DNA of 64,000 nt from DAIDKA01 sp963708865 (GTDB lineage Bacteria > Pseudomonadota > Gammaproteobacteria > Steroidobacterales > Steroidobacteraceae), in contig CAVPUC010000004.1 in NCBI GenBank assembly GCA_963708865.1, forward strand, positions 310,001-374,000. The letters run 5' to 3'. Under the pieces are notes generated by a model. That model was given only the letters and a program-made list of their open reading frames with translations. It was not told the DNA's origin and ran no database searches. This document shows, piece by piece, positions 17,648-28,746 of this stretch; the stretch's first letter is position 1, and each line of letters starts with the position of its first letter. Made by a program: the position numbers and the translations under genes.

Positions 17648-19149
17648 CGGACAACGCGCAGCGGTCCGCGACGTTCGTCACGACGCAGCGCCTTGGCGGC
17701 ATCGGAGCGCTCATTCTGCAGGCGCTGCAGGTATTCGGGCGTCACATCGCCGGTGATATAGGAACCCGAGAAGCAGGAGGTATCAAACTCGCTGATCTTG
17801 GCATTGTCGTGCTGGCAGGCGGCGACCAGGTCCGGCAGATCCTGGTAGATCAGCCAGTCGGCGCCGATGACGGCCTCGATTTCCTGATCGGTACGGCCAC
17901 TGGCCACCAGTTCACTGGCGGCAGGCATGTCGATGCCGTAGACATTCGGAAAGCGCACCGGCGGCGCCGCCGAGGCGAAATACACCTTGCGCGCACCCGC
18001 CTCGCGCGCCATCTCGACGATCTGTGCGGAGGTCGTGCCGCGCACGATCGAATCGTCCACCAGCAATACCGTCTTGCCGCGAAACTCCATGTCCACGGCG
18101 TTCAACTTGCGACGCACGGACTTCTCGCGCTGCTCCTGCCCCGGCATGATGAAGGTGCGGCCGATGTAGCGGTTCTTGGTAAAGCCCTCGCGATACTTAA
18201 GCCCGAGCCGCTGCGCCAGCTGCAAGGCCGCGGTGCGGCTGGTGTCGGGGATCGGGATGACCACATCGATGTCATGATTCGGGCGCGCCTTGAGGATCTT
18301 CTCGGCGAGGCGGTCGCCCATGCGCATGCGGGCGCGATACACGGAGATGTTGTCCATGATCGAGTCCGGGCGCGCGAAGTACACGTATTCGAATATGCAC
18401 GGGGTGTGCTGGACGCTCGCCACGAGCTGCTGGGAATGCAGCCGTCCCTGCTCATCGATGAATACCGCCTCACCCGGGCCGATGTCGCGCACCAGCTGAA
18501 ACGACAGCATGTCGAGCGCGACACTTTCAGAGGCCAGCATCCACTCCGGACCCTTGGCCGTCTCGCGCCGACCGAGCACCAGCGGCCGGATGCCATTCGG
18601 GTCGCGGAACCCGAGAATGCCATGGCCGATGACCATGGCGACGACGGCATAGCCGCCGCGACAGCGCCGGTAGACGGCGTTGAGCGCCGCGAAAATGTCG
18701 CCGGGCGTGATGCGCGGCGTACCGACGCGCTGCAGTTCCGAGGCAAACACGTTCAGCAGCACCTCGGAATCCGACGTCGTGTTCAGGTGGCGGCGGTCCT
18801 CGCGGATCAGCACATCCGCCAGTTCCATGGCGTTGGTCAGGTTGCCGTTGTGCGCCAGGCAGATGCCGTACGGTGCATTCACGTAGAAGGGCTGCGCCTC
18901 GGTCGCACCATCGGCACCGGCGGTGGGATATCGGACATGGCCGACACCCATGTCGCCGCGCAGTTCCAGCATGTCGTGCTGCTGGAAGGCATCGCGCACC
19001 AGGCCGCTGCCCTTGCGGATGGACAGCGCGCCACCGGCGGCGGTGGCGATGCCGGCGGCATCCTGGCCGCGGTGCTGCAACACCGTCAGCGCATCATAGA
19101 GACGCTGATTGACGGGACTGGTCCCGACGATCCCGACGATTCCGCACAT
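17644..19149 (-). CDS. purF: Amidophosphoribosyltransferase
   Basis: First committed enzyme of purine synthesis: PRPP plus glutamine to 5-phosphoribosylamine. The ATG at 19149 follows an ideal ribosome site (AAAAGGAGG). Removal of Met exposes catalytic Cys1 (MCGIVGIVG). The class II glutaminase domain (HRGQDAAGI, GHVRYPTAG, LAHNGNLTN) is followed by the PRTase domain with VVIPIPDTSRTAALQLA and the PRPP loop VLLVDDSIVRGTTS. About 501 residues, intact. The open frame continues upstream into cvpA only because cvpA has lost its frame. Confidence 0.97.
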   Translation of the reverse strand: MCGIVGIVGTSPVNQRLYDALTVLQHRGQDAAGIATAAGGALSIRKGSGLVRDAFQQHDMLELRGDMGVGHVRYPTAGADGATEAQPFYVNAPYGICLAHNGNLTNAMELADVLIREDRRHLNTTSDSEVLLNVFASELQRVGTPRITPGDIFAALNAVYRRCRGGYAVVAMVIGHGILGFRDPNGIRPLVLGRRETAKGPEWMLASESVALDMLSFQLVRDIGPGEAVFIDEQGRLHSQQLVASVQHTPCIFEYVYFARPDSIMDNISVYRARMRMGDRLAEKILKARPNHDIDVVIPIPDTSRTAALQLAQRLGLKYREGFTKNRYIGRTFIMPGQEQREKSVRRKLNAVDMEFRGKTVLLVDDSIVRGTTSAQIVEMAREAGARKVYFASAAPPVRFPNVYGIDMPAASELVASGRTDQEIEAVIGADWLIYQDLPDLVAACQHDNAKISEFDTSCFSGSYITGDVTPEYLQRLQNERSDAAKALRRDERRGPLRVVR

Positions 19150-19165
19150 GCCCGGCCTCCTTTTC

Positions 19166-19695
19166 TTAAGGCGACGCGATTGCCGCCGTAATCTCGCTGA
19201 TGCCTGAAGCGGCTGCCGCCCAGCGACCACAGTACAGCGCGCGGCGTCCTGCCCGTAGGGCATGAGGGTCGACTCATGCCACCACGGTTCACTGTCCAGG
19301 CGCACCGTCTCACCCACGATGACGAAGGCGCCGATGATCAAGGCGCCGCGCAACAGACCGAACACCAACCCCAAGAAGCGGTCGACGCCGGTCAACAATG
19401 TCAGGCGCACGAAGTACCCGATGATGACACCCAGGGCATGCCCGATCAGCAGCACCCCGACAAATAGGATCAGCCGCGCAATCCAGGGCCGCACGCCATC
19501 GTGCGCCAGCACCCCGCCCAGGTGAGGTTCGAGGCTGCCGGCGAAGTGCCAGGCGACAAAGGCGGCAACCACCCAGGTGATGAGGGCGATGACCTCGCGT
19601 AACAAGCCCCGCAGCAGGCCCACGACGGCCGAGATGACCATGGTGGCGATAATCAGATAGTCGGCGATGTTGAGGTGGACTGAGGGGTGCATCAA
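19166..19695 (-). CDS. cvpA: CvpA family membrane protein (frameshifted C-terminus)
   Basis: Inner-membrane protein always found next to purF, linked to colicin V production and envelope stress tolerance. Four hydrophobic segments: YLIIATMVISAVVGLLRG, EVIALITWVVAAFVAWHF, ARLILFVGVLLIGHALGVII, FLGLVFGLLRGALIIGAFV. The conserved RLDSEPWW and STLMPYG follow. One indel near 19230-19250 moves it out of frame; corrected, it ends ISEITAAIASP with TAA at 19166, leaving a 16-bp gap to purF. Confidence 0.9.
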
Positions 19696-19773
19696 GGCCT
19701 GGTGGAGGGCAGAAATCGGCGCCCGGCATTGTACTAGAGGTGCGCCGCAAACGTGCGGGCGGCCTCACGAATT

Positions 19774-20410
19774 TCACCGCGGGACAATTTCACCGCCCTT
19801 CTCGCCCGCAGCCCTGAGGCGCCCCAGCAATTTCTGCGCGGCCGCCCGATCCCGCCCGACGCCCACCCGCACCCTGAAGAGCTTATGGCCATTTTTCGCA
19901 CTTTCCGAAATCGACCCGCTGAAACCATGCGACTTAAGCTGGCCGACCAGGCGTGCGGCATTGTCACGACTGCTGAAGGTACCCATCTGCACGGTCCACG
20001 TAGCGCTGCCGTGCTCGGCGGCGTGCGCCGCGGCGTGCGGCGGCGCCGGCGTCAGTGAGGCCGTCCGTGAGCGCGGCGCGGCGAGCGCCGTGGCGGGCGC
20101 GGCGAGCGGCACCGGCTGGGGAGCCGCGCTGCCGAGAGGTTGCGAGGAGACGGGGTTGCGGTGCGCTGCTCGTCGGCACCGCGGCGGTTTCACCGGCAGG
20201 GGGAACGGCGGTGGAGGGCGCCACCGGCACACCGTTCGCCCGCGATTCGCCAAGATCCATGGTGTAGGAGCGCATCGGCGCCTGATCCGGCGGCGCCGCG
20301 GTCGGCGATGGCACGGCCCGCGGTCCGGTCAGCAGCTCCGGCACCAGCAGCACCAGCAGCACGACCAGAATCACCCCGCCGGTCAGTCTCTCTTTGGCTT
20401 GCTGTTCCAA
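19774..20410 (-). CDS. dedD: SPOR-domain cell division protein DedD (one frameshift)
   Basis: Bitopic inner-membrane protein that binds denuded septal peptidoglycan. Order: short cytosolic N-terminus (EQQAKERLTGG), one membrane helix (VILVVLLVLLVPELL), a Pro/Ala-rich periplasmic linker, then a C-terminal SPOR domain (WTVQMGTFSSRDNAARLVGQ, FRVRVGV). The frame shifts in the linker near 20155. Start is a TTG at 20410. It sits between folC and cvpA as in other gammaproteobacteria. Confidence 0.88.
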
Positions 20411-20429
20411 AAACGGCCCCAGTATCGCG

Positions 20430-21734
20430 TTAGTGTAACTGAAGCCACTCGAGCGCCGCGGTCACGGTGCTGAAGCTGCCGAACACCAGTACCCGATCAC
20501 CGGGCCGCGCCAGCTCGCGCGCCAGCGCGCAGCCCTGCTGCCACTGAGTCCGCCTGCTGCGAAACGCGGACCCACGGCGCCAGTCGCGCCGCTAATTCCG
20601 CCGCGCTGCCGCCGCGCGCGCCGGGCAGCGCACAGGCGATCCACAGCTGCGCGCAGTGCGCGAGCACGCGGGCGATTTCCGCCGCGTCCTTGTCCTTGAG
20701 GATGCCGCACACCGCGAGCGTGCGGCCCGCCACGGGCCGCGCCGCAAGATTGTCTTGGAGAATGCGAGCCGCCGGTTCGTTGTGCGCCACATCCAGTATC
20801 CACTCCACCGCACCGGGCAGGATCTGGAAGCGGCCCGCCACCTCGACCGATGCCAGCGCCGTCGCGATGCGCTCGCGCGTGAGCGGCTGCCAGCGCCGCT
20901 GTGGATCCGCCACGCGCGCGAGCGATTCGACCGCGGCGAGCGCGGTCGCGGCGTTGCGATACTGGACGGCACCGGCCAGGCGCGGTGCGGGCAGGCCTGC
21001 GATCTGCGCCATCAAGGCCGCGATACGTCCAGCGCGGCGGATCGGTGTCAGGGTCGATTTCCCAGCTGAAGTCGCGCTCGGCGATCACCGGCAGCGCGCC
21101 CAGTTGCTCGATGGCGGCGTAGACGCTGGCCGGCATCTGCGGGGTGCCGAGCACGGCCGGATGCTGTGCGCGGAATATCCCGGCTTTTTCCGCGCCGATG
21201 GCATCGAGGGTGTCGCCGAGCCAGTCGCGATGATCGAAGCCGACCGAACACACCACGCCGACATCCGCATCCACCAGGTTGACCGCATCGAGCCGCCCGC
21301 CCAATCCCACTTCCAGGACCGCCACGTCCACCTTCTCATCGGCAAACAGCAAGAGCGCCGCCAGGGTGTTGTACTCGAAGAACGTCAGCGTCGTGGCGCC
21401 GCGCGCCGACTCGATGCGCTCGAATACCGCGATCAGCTGCGCATCGGTCGCCTCGTGACCGGCGATGCGGATGCGTTCGTTGTAGCGCAGCAGATGGGGG
21501 GAGGTGAGCGCGCCGACGCGCAGTCCCGAGCGCCAGGAGCAGCGCCTCGAGGGTCGCCACGGTCGAGCCCTTGCCGTTGGTGCCGCCGACGGTGATGACG
21601 CGGTAAGCCGGGCGCGCGACCCCCAGCGTCCGCGCCACCGTGCCGACCCGGCCGAGTCCCAAGTCGATGGCGCGGGCGTGCACCTGCTCCTGCAACGTCA
21701 GCCATTCGGCCAGCGTGCGCGCCGTGCCCGGCAT
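20430..21734 (-). CDS. folC: Dihydrofolate synthase / folylpolyglutamate synthase (frameshifted)
   Basis: ATP-dependent ligase adding glutamate to dihydropteroate and folates. The Mur-ligase-like P-loop TVGGTNGKGSTVATLEAL lies at about residues 47-65. Later segments in other frames: VDVAVLEVGLGGRLDAVN, GFDHRDWLGDTLDAIGAEKAGI, WILDVAHNEPAARIL, VCGILKDKDAAEI and the C-terminal VLVFGSFSTVTAALEW. At least three indels, near 21530, 21030 and 20545. ATG at 21734 directly abuts the accD stop with no gap, indicating coupling, as in the classic accD-folC pair. Confidence 0.92.
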
Positions 21735-22599
21735 CTAAGCCGCGTGCGCCGGCAGCTTCATCAACATGTTGAGCATGCCGCCGATGCGATCGCGCATGTC
21801 GCGCCGATCGACAATCATGTCCACCGCGCCGTGCTCGAGCTGAAACTCGCTGCGCTGAAACCCTTCCGGCAACGTCTCGCGCATGGTCTGCTGAATGATG
21901 CGCGGCCCGGTGAAGCCGATCAGCGCGCGCGGTTCGGCGAGATTCAGATCCCCGAGCATCGCCAGACTCGCGGACACCCCGCCCATGGTCGGATCGGTCA
22001 TCACGGCCACGTACGGCAGGCGCGCCCGGGCGAGCTTCGCCAGCGCCGCGCTGGTCTTCGCCATCTGCTGCAGTGAGAACAACGCCTCCTGCATGCGCGC
22101 TCCGCCGCTGGAGGTGAAGCACACGAAGGGCGAGCGATGGGCGATGCAGTGCTCCACGCCGCGGCGGAAGCGCTCGCCCGACCACCGAGCCCATCGAGCC
22201 GCCCAGGAACCCGAATTCAAAGGCGCAGGCCACCACCGGATTGCCGAGCAGCCTGCCGGCGAGCACCACCAGCGCGTCCTTCTCCCCGGTCGCCTTCTGC
22301 GCCTGCGCCAGACGGTCCTTGTAACGCTTGCTGTCCTTGAACTTCAGGACATCCTCGGGCTGGACGCCGGCGCCGACTTCGACCTTGTCGCCCTCATCCA
22401 GAAACCAGCTCAGGCGCTGGCGGGCGCCGATGCGGCTGTGGTGACTGCACTTGGGGCAAACGTAAAGGTTGCGCTCAAGCTCTGCGCGGTACAGCACCGC
22501 ATCGCAGGCCGGGCACTTGCTCCACAGCCCCTCGGGGACCGAACGCGTGCGCCGCTCGGTCTTGATGCGCGAGGGCATGATCTTTTCGAACCACGACAT
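21735..22599 (-). CDS. accD: Acetyl-CoA carboxylase carboxyltransferase subunit beta (one frameshift)
   Basis: Beta subunit of acetyl-CoA carboxyltransferase, first step of fatty acid synthesis; partner of AccA. The N-terminal zinc ribbon has Cys29, Cys32, Cys48 and Cys51 (CPACDAVLY, CPKCSHH). Then DALVVLAGRLLG, and, after an indel near 22180, FTSSGGARMQEALFSLQQMAKT with the oxyanion glycine motif, DPTMGGVSASLAMLGD and GFTGPRIIQQT. About 288 residues restored, the normal size. Essential, so the break is almost surely technical. Confidence 0.95.
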
Positions 22600-22614
22600 G
22601 GCGTTTCCACTGAC

Positions 22615-23425
22615 CTACCCGGGAGAGCAGGTCCGAGATGATAGCCGATACCGGCCCGGCCGCCTCTTCGGGCAGGCCGAACGCCTGCGGGTAGCGCACT
22701 TTCCAGAAGTACAGCCCGTGCGCGGGGGCGGTCGCGGCGCTGCGCGTGCGGTCGCGCGCGGCGAGCACCTCGGCGGCCCACTGCGGCGGGGCCTTGCCCA
22801 CCCCCACCTCCAAGAGCAGCCCCACCAGATTGCGCACCATGTGCTGCAGGAAGGCATTGGCGGTGGCTTCGATCACCACCCGGTCGCCAAAACGCTGCAC
22901 GGTGAGTGCCTGGAGCCGCCGGATGGGCGAGTGGGCCTGACAGCCCGCGGCGCGAAAAGCGCTGAAATCGTGCTCGCCCACCAGAAGCGCCGCGGCGGCC
23001 GCCATGCGCTCGACATCCAGCGGCCGGTAGATGAGGGCGGCGCGCTGCGCGGCGAGCGCCGAGCGCCCCAGCCGATTGAGCACCAGGTAGCGGTAGGTGC
23101 GCGCTTCGGCACTGTAGCGGGCATGGAAGTGGCCCGGCACGCTGCGGGCCCAGCGAACGCTGATGCTGTCGGGCAGATTGGCATTGGCGCCCAGCACCCA
23201 GCCGCGCTCCCCGCGCACGGCGGAGGTATCGAAGTGGACGACCTGCCCCAGGGCGTGCACGCCGGCATCGGTGCGCCCGGCGCAGACCAGGCTTACAGGT
23301 GATGCCGCCACCTGGCTGAAGGCCGCTTCGGTGGTCTCCTGCACGCTGCTGACGCCGGCCTGCTGGCTCTGCCAGCCGGCGAATGGCGCGCCGTCGTACT
23401 CGAGCCCGACGGCGATGCGTGCCAA
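22615..23425 (-). CDS. truA: tRNA pseudouridine(38-40) synthase
   Basis: Modifies U38-U40 in tRNA anticodon arms. The catalytic motif CAGRTDAGVHALGQ (Asp in RTDAG) and the C-terminal FLQHMVRNLVGLLLEVG are clear. As read the frame runs 125 bp into accD; deleting one G from CCCGGG near 22618 gives a stop right after the usual C-terminus (IISDLLSR), so I place the end there and treat the extension as an indel artefact. Start is a TTG at 23425 (ARIAVGLEYDG). About 270 residues. Confidence 0.92.
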
Positions 23426-23437
23426 GGGTCTTGAGGA

Positions 23438-26400
23438 TCAGCCGGGCAGCGACTCAATGAGACGCTGGGCTTCCTGCTTCTGGGCCAATGATCCCTCGGT
23501 CACGACTTCCTCGAGGATGTTGCGGGCGCCCTCCGGATCACCCATGTCCATGTACGCGCGCGCCAGATCGAGCTTGGTGCCCACTTCGCTCATGGTCACA
23601 GGCTCCAGATCCGGCAGCGCCAGATCCTCGGTGCCGAGCTTCTGGGTCTGGGCGAAGGCGGCATCCGGAATCGTCGCGGTGCCGACATCCAGATCCAGAC
23701 CGGGGTTGGGGGCGGCCTTCGCCGCCTGGGTGGCCCCCGCGCCTAGATTGAAATCCAGATCGTTCGACAGCGCCTTGAGGCTCGCGGTCGCCCCGATGTC
23801 ATGCTCATGCTCGTGCTCGGCGCCTTCGACGCTGAGCGGCGCATCGGTGGCGGAGCCGTCGAACTGCCAGGAGCCGGTGGGCGTCTCGGAGGCGTCCATG
23901 CCGAAGCCGGTGCTGCGATGCTCGGCGGTTTCCAGCAGCCGGCGCGAATGTTCATCCAGGCCCGCGACCATGGTCGGGGCATCGGCGCCCGCGCCGAGCG
24001 CCGGCTGATCCACGGTGTCGATCGAGGCCAGATCAAGCCCCAGATCATCGATGGCCAGCTCCGCGGTCTGATCGATGCGCGGGGTCTGCTTCAGGGCCTT
24101 TTCAACCTTCTGACGCACCGTCGTGCCGCCATTGACGCCGGGTATCGGCTGCTCGACGGTGGGCGCCTCGGCGCTGGCCCGGTCATTGAGGCCACCGAAG
24201 CGCGCCTGCGCCAGGCGGCCCGCGGTCATCTCCTGGGTCGAACCGGTCGCCGAATCGGCGACACCGATGCGGGTGGTGGCGGTGTGCAGCGCCAGGTTCT
24301 TGTCGGTGGCCTGCGCCGCGGCGGTCTCCGCCAGCGGATCGCGCTCGCCGATGGCGGTGCCGATGTCCAGGTCGATATCCCGGGCGGCCTGATGCACCGC
24401 GGAGGGTGAGCCGATGACATCAAAGTCGACGTCACTGCCCTGGCCCCCTTCCAGATCGAGGTCCACGCCGGCCGCGGCGGCGCCACTGACGGCGCCGGCG
24501 CCGGAGAACAACGGATCCTCGGGCGCGAGCTGCTTGCCCATGATGAGGATCTTTTCCCACTCACCGGGCGCCGCTTCGGCGCGCGTGCTGGCCAGCTCGT
24601 GGGCGCTGTGCAGGAACTGCTCCTTGTTGCCCCAGACGAAGAAGACCTCGAGCAACTTGAGCTTCAGATCACGACGCGTCGGATCACGCTGGATGGCGAT
24701 ACGCACCAGATCCGCGGCCTGGTCGTAAAGACCATAGGCCATGTGGAAATCGGCCTCGGCGAGCGGATCCCCCTGATCCAGGTTGACCGCGGTTTCGGCG
24801 CTGATGGTCTGATCCGCGGCGACATGCGGTGCGCGGGTGTTCACGGTGCCATCAAAGCGGGGCTCTGGCGTGGGTGCCCGACTCCTCGACCACGATGGAC
24901 TGGTCGCCGCGCAGCGGCATCAGCGGCTGGGTGTCAAAGTGCGACTTGCGCTCACCGGTGATGGTGTCGCCGCCGGCGTTCAGATGGCCGAGGGAATCAT
25001 CAAAGCTCGACTGGCGCCGCTCGCGCCAGGCGCGAAAGCCAAAGAATGCGGCAATGGCCGCGATGACCAGCACCAGCGCCCACCAGTACTGCAGCAACAG
25101 CGCCACGATGCCGGTGTTTTGCTCAACCGGGACCGGGATGGTCTTGGGATGATGCTTGATCGGCGCCGAGGCGGCCGGCGCGCTGGTGGCGGCACTCTCC
25201 GGTGCCGACGCCGGTGCCTCGCTTGCCGCGGAGCCTTCGCTCACTGCGCTGGCAGGTGCCGAGGCCGTCTCGGGTGGCGGCGTTGCAGTGACGGGCGCCG
25301 CCGCGGGCTGGGGCGCGGGGGTCGGCGCGACCGCCGCGGGAGTGCCCGGCCGTGCGGCAGCTTGCGCGGCCGCCAGTTGCGCCTGCAGTTTCGCCAGATC
25401 CGCATTGCGCACCGCCAGCAGCCGCTGCGACTCATCGAGCTGCGACTGCAATTGCTGGATCTTGCCCTGCAGCGCGCGGGTGTCGGCGGCAGCGGCAGCG
25501 CCACCCGCCGTTCCCGCAGCCGTGCCCGGCGTGACCAGGTGCAGGCGACCGGTGTCGCTCGCGGTGCCGGTGGCGGGGCCGCTCGGGGTGGCACTGCCTT
25601 GGTCACTGGGGGTCGCGGCGGGAGCCGCGGCGTGCCAGGCCAGGTTCTGTCGGCGCACTTCGGCCGCCGCATCGCCCGCGCTGACCGCGCCAAGCGCGGT
25701 GGCATCCGGCAGGCGCAGCACCGCGCCCGCCCGCAGCAGATTCATGTTCTTGTCGAACGAATCGCGATTGTCCTGATAGGTGGCCACCATCCAGCGGCGC
25801 ACCTCGGCCGGCGCGGTGGTGCCGGCCTCATGGGCCGCGATGCGCGAGAGGGTATCGCCGCGTGCCACCTGATAGGTCTGTCCGGCACTGGCCGGTGCGG
25901 CGCTTGAGGTGTCGGGGGTGGCCGGCGTCGTGGCCGGCGCGGGCGTCGCGGTGGGCTCTGCGGTGGGGGTGGCCGGGGCCGTGGCAGGCCCCGTCGCATC
26001 GCGCTGGATGGCGCCCACGCGGGGGCTTGCGCCCACCGCCGGCGCCACCACGGGCGCTGCCGCCTGACCCTGTTCCGGGGCATACACCGGCGGGTCGAGC
26101 AGCACCGTGTATTCATGGGCGACGTGACCACGCGCCCAGTTGATCTCGACCAGCAAGGTCACGAAGGGCTCGGTAATCGGCACGCCGGAGTGCACTTTGA
26201 TGATGTCGTGCCCATCGGCCGTATGCATGGGCTTGAGGGTGATGGTCGAGAGGAAGGCGGGCCAATCCAGCCCGTTTTGCTGGAATTTTTCGCGCGAGGA
26301 GATCTCGGCCTTGAGGCTCGCGAGGTCATCGGGCGTCGCGCCGATCAGCTCAATATCAGCGTCAAGTGGCGCATTGAGTGACGAATGCAGACGGATGTCA

Positions 26401-26477
26401 CCCAGGCCCAGCGCCATCGCGGCTGGCGAGCCAACGATCAACGCCGCCAGCGTCCACTTAAGGGATTTGGCAGTCAT
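23438..26477 (-). CDS. fimV: FimV-like type IV pilus/polar hub protein (one frameshift)
   Basis: Large protein (about 1013 residues) linked to type IV pilus function, type II secretion and polar cyclic-AMP signalling. Order: signal peptide (MTAKSLKWTLAALIVGSPAAMALGLG), the FimV N-terminal domain (SSLNAPLDADIELIGA), a LysM peptidoglycan-binding module (TYQVARGDTLSRIAA), a coiled coil (DTRALQGKIQQLQSQLDE), a Pro/Ala-rich linker, one membrane helix near 25045-25110 (LLLQYWWALVLVIAAIAAFF), an acidic cytoplasmic region and a C-terminal TPR/FimV domain (LDLARAYMDMGDPEGARNIL). One indel near 24860. It occupies the usual FimV place between asd and truA. Confidence 0.93.
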
Positions 26478-26580
26478 TCACGATACTCCGCGCCACAGCG
26501 GCCGAGAAAAAATGTCCTAAAAAACAAAAGCATGGACAGGATTGCGCAACTCCACACTACGGACGGCAATATAACTTAAC

Positions 26581-27621
26581 TTATAAATAGTCGCGCACCA
26601 AAATCTCGGCGATCTGGACGCTGTTCGTGGCCGCTCCCTTCCGAACATTGTCCGCGACGATCCACAGGTCGAGCCCACGCTCTGACGACATATCATCCCT
26701 AATGCGCCCCACATAAACTGTGTCGCGGTTCGCTGCCTCGACGGCTGCCGTGGGGTAACCACCGGGTCGGCGATCGTCCATCACGGTCACCCCGGGGGCC
26801 TTGGAGAGGATTTTCCGCGCTGCAACAGCGGTCAGTTTGTGGCGGGTTGTCAGATGCACGGCCTCGGAATGGCCGAAGAACACCGGCACCCGCACCGCGG
26901 TCGGATTCACCTGAATGGCCGGGTCACCGAGGATCTTGCGGGTTTCCCACACCATCTTCATCTCTTCGCGGGTGTAGCCGTTGTCCTCGAAGCGATCGAT
27001 CTGCGGCACACAGTTGAACGCAATCTGCGCCGGGATGATGCCTGCCTTGACGGGTCCTTGGCCGCTGAGCAACGCGGCCGATTGGCTGGCCAGTTCCGCG
27101 ATCGCCTCACGCCCGGCGCCGGACACGGACTGGTAGGTGGCGACATTGATGTGCTCGATACCGGCCACATCGAGCAGGGGCTTGAGCACCACGACCATCT
27201 GGATGGTGGAGCAGTTCGGGTTGGCGATGATGCCGCGGTTGGTGTACTGGGCGATGGCCTGCGGGTTCACTTCCGGCACCACCAGCGGCACATCGTCCAG
27301 GTAGCGGAACTCGGAGGTGTTGTCGATGACCACGCAGCCGGCGGCGGCGGCCTTCGGCGCGTATTCGCGCGAGACCTCCCCGCCCGGGGAAAACAGCGCG
27401 ATATCGACCTGGGCAAATTCAAAGTCCGCGAGGGTGCCGACCGAGTGGCGCTTGTCGCGAAAGCGCACCGACTTGCCGAGCGAGCGTTCGCTGGCGAGCG
27501 CGAACAGCTGCTTGACCGGAAAGTCCCGCTCCTCGAGCACCGTGATCATGGTCTCACCGACCAGTCCGGTGGCGCCCACCACCGCGACATTGAATCCTTC
27601 GCCCCCCGCCCTGCCGCTCAT
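26581..27621 (-). CDS. asd: Aspartate-semialdehyde dehydrogenase
   Basis: Reduces aspartyl phosphate to the semialdehyde for lysine, methionine, threonine and diaminopimelate. 346 residues, intact. The NADP-binding VVGATGLVGETM lies at about 14-25, the catalytic Cys137 in NPNCSTIQ, and the substrate-binding region includes QSVSGAGREA and the His of GHSEAVHL. A GAGGA site precedes the ATG. It follows aroC by 18 bp. Confidence 0.96.
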   Translation of the reverse strand: MSGRAGGEGFNVAVVGATGLVGETMITVLEERDFPVKQLFALASERSLGKSVRFRDKRHSVGTLADFEFAQVDIALFSPGGEVSREYAPKAAAAGCVVIDNTSEFRYLDDVPLVVPEVNPQAIAQYTNRGIIANPNCSTIQMVVVLKPLLDVAGIEHINVATYQSVSGAGREAIAELASQSAALLSGQGPVKAGIIPAQIAFNCVPQIDRFEDNGYTREEMKMVWETRKILGDPAIQVNPTAVRVPVFFGHSEAVHLTTRHKLTAVAARKILSKAPGVTVMDDRRPGGYPTAAVEAANRDTVYVGRIRDDMSSERGLDLWIVADNVRKGAATNSVQIAEILVRDYL

Positions 27622-27639
27622 GTGTGTCCTCGCATCAAA

Positions 27640-28727
27640 TCAGATGACCGGCGTCGCCGACCTGACATCCATGTTCTGGGCGCGATGCCGCAGATAATGG
27701 TCCATGAGCACAATGGCGAGCATCGCCTCCGCGATCGGCACCGCCCTAAGTCCCACGCACGGATCGTGGCGTCCGGTGGTCGTGACCTCGACCGGCAGCA
27801 CCCTCGAGGTTGATGGTACGGCCCGGCACCTGAATGCTCGAGGTCGGTTTGAAGGTCACGTGCGTGACGATGTCCTGCCCGGAGGAGATGCCGCCCAGCA
27901 CGCCGCCCGCGTTGTTGCTGAGGAATCCCTGCGGGGTGAGCTCATCGCGGTGTTCACTGCCCTTCTGGGCCGCGCTCGCCGTCCCGGCACCCAGTTCCAC
28001 GGCTTTGACCGCGTTGATGCCCATCATGGCGCTGGCGATGTCCGCATCCAACCGCTCGAACACCGGTTCGCCGAGTCCCGGCGGCAGGCCGCTGGCGATG
28101 ACCGTGATCTTCGCACCGACCGAATCCCCGGCGCCGCGCAATTCCCACAGCAGCGCCTCCAGCTCCGCGATGCGTGCCGGATCCGGACAGAAGAACGGGT
28201 TCTCGTAGGCGAAGGGCGGATTCACCGCCGACAGCACCAGCGTGCCCGACCTGACTCACGTAGCCGTAGATCCTTGCCCCCAGGCGCTGGGCGAGATATT
28301 TGCGGGCGATGGCCCCGGCCGCCACGCGCATGACGGTTTCGCGCGCCGATGAGCGCCCGCCGCCACGATAGTCGCGAAAGCCGTACTTCTGCTGATAGGT
28401 GTAATCCGCATGTCCGGGCCGGAAGCGATCCTTGATCTTCTCGTAGTCGCGCGAGCGCGCATCGGTGTTCTCGATCAAAAGTCCGATCGGCGTGCCGGTG
28501 GTGCGGCCTTCAAACACGCCCGAGAGGATGCGCACCGCATCGGCTTCGTGGCGCTGGCTCACGAACTTCGAGGTGCCGGTGCGGCGCCGGTCCACATCGC
28601 CTTGCAGGTCCGCCTCGGTGAGTTCAAGCCCCGGCGGACAGCCATCGACAATACAGCCGAGCGCCGGGCCGTGGCTTTCGCCGAAGCTCGTGACCGTGAA
28701 GAGCCTGCCAAAGGTATTGCCGGACAT
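27640..28727 (-). CDS. aroC: Chorismate synthase (two frameshifts)
   Basis: Converts EPSP to chorismate using reduced FMN; last step of the shikimate pathway. ATG at 28727 opens MSGNTFGRLFTVTSFGESHG, the family signature. Further signatures RRRTGTSKFVSQRHEAD and YRGGGRSSARETVMRVAAGA are in frame; after an indel near 28250 come GGEPVFERLDAD-type sequence and GGISSGQDI; a second indel near 27800 precedes the end (AVPIAEAMLAIVLMDH). Restored length 362 residues, as expected. Confidence 0.95.
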
Positions 28728-28746
28728 GATTGACTGCCTTGGGAGC

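Noticed and set aside
17644..19695. A 683-codon open frame that looks like a CvpA-PurF fusion protein
   Set aside because: PurF needs its own ATG so that Cys1 becomes N-terminal, and a perfect ribosome site (AAAAGGAGG) precedes that ATG. CvpA regains a normal C-terminus and stop at 19166 with one indel.
22475..22614. C-terminal extension of TruA overlapping accD
   Set aside because: TruA is complete at LLSR; one G fewer in CCCGGG gives an immediate stop and normal gene order.
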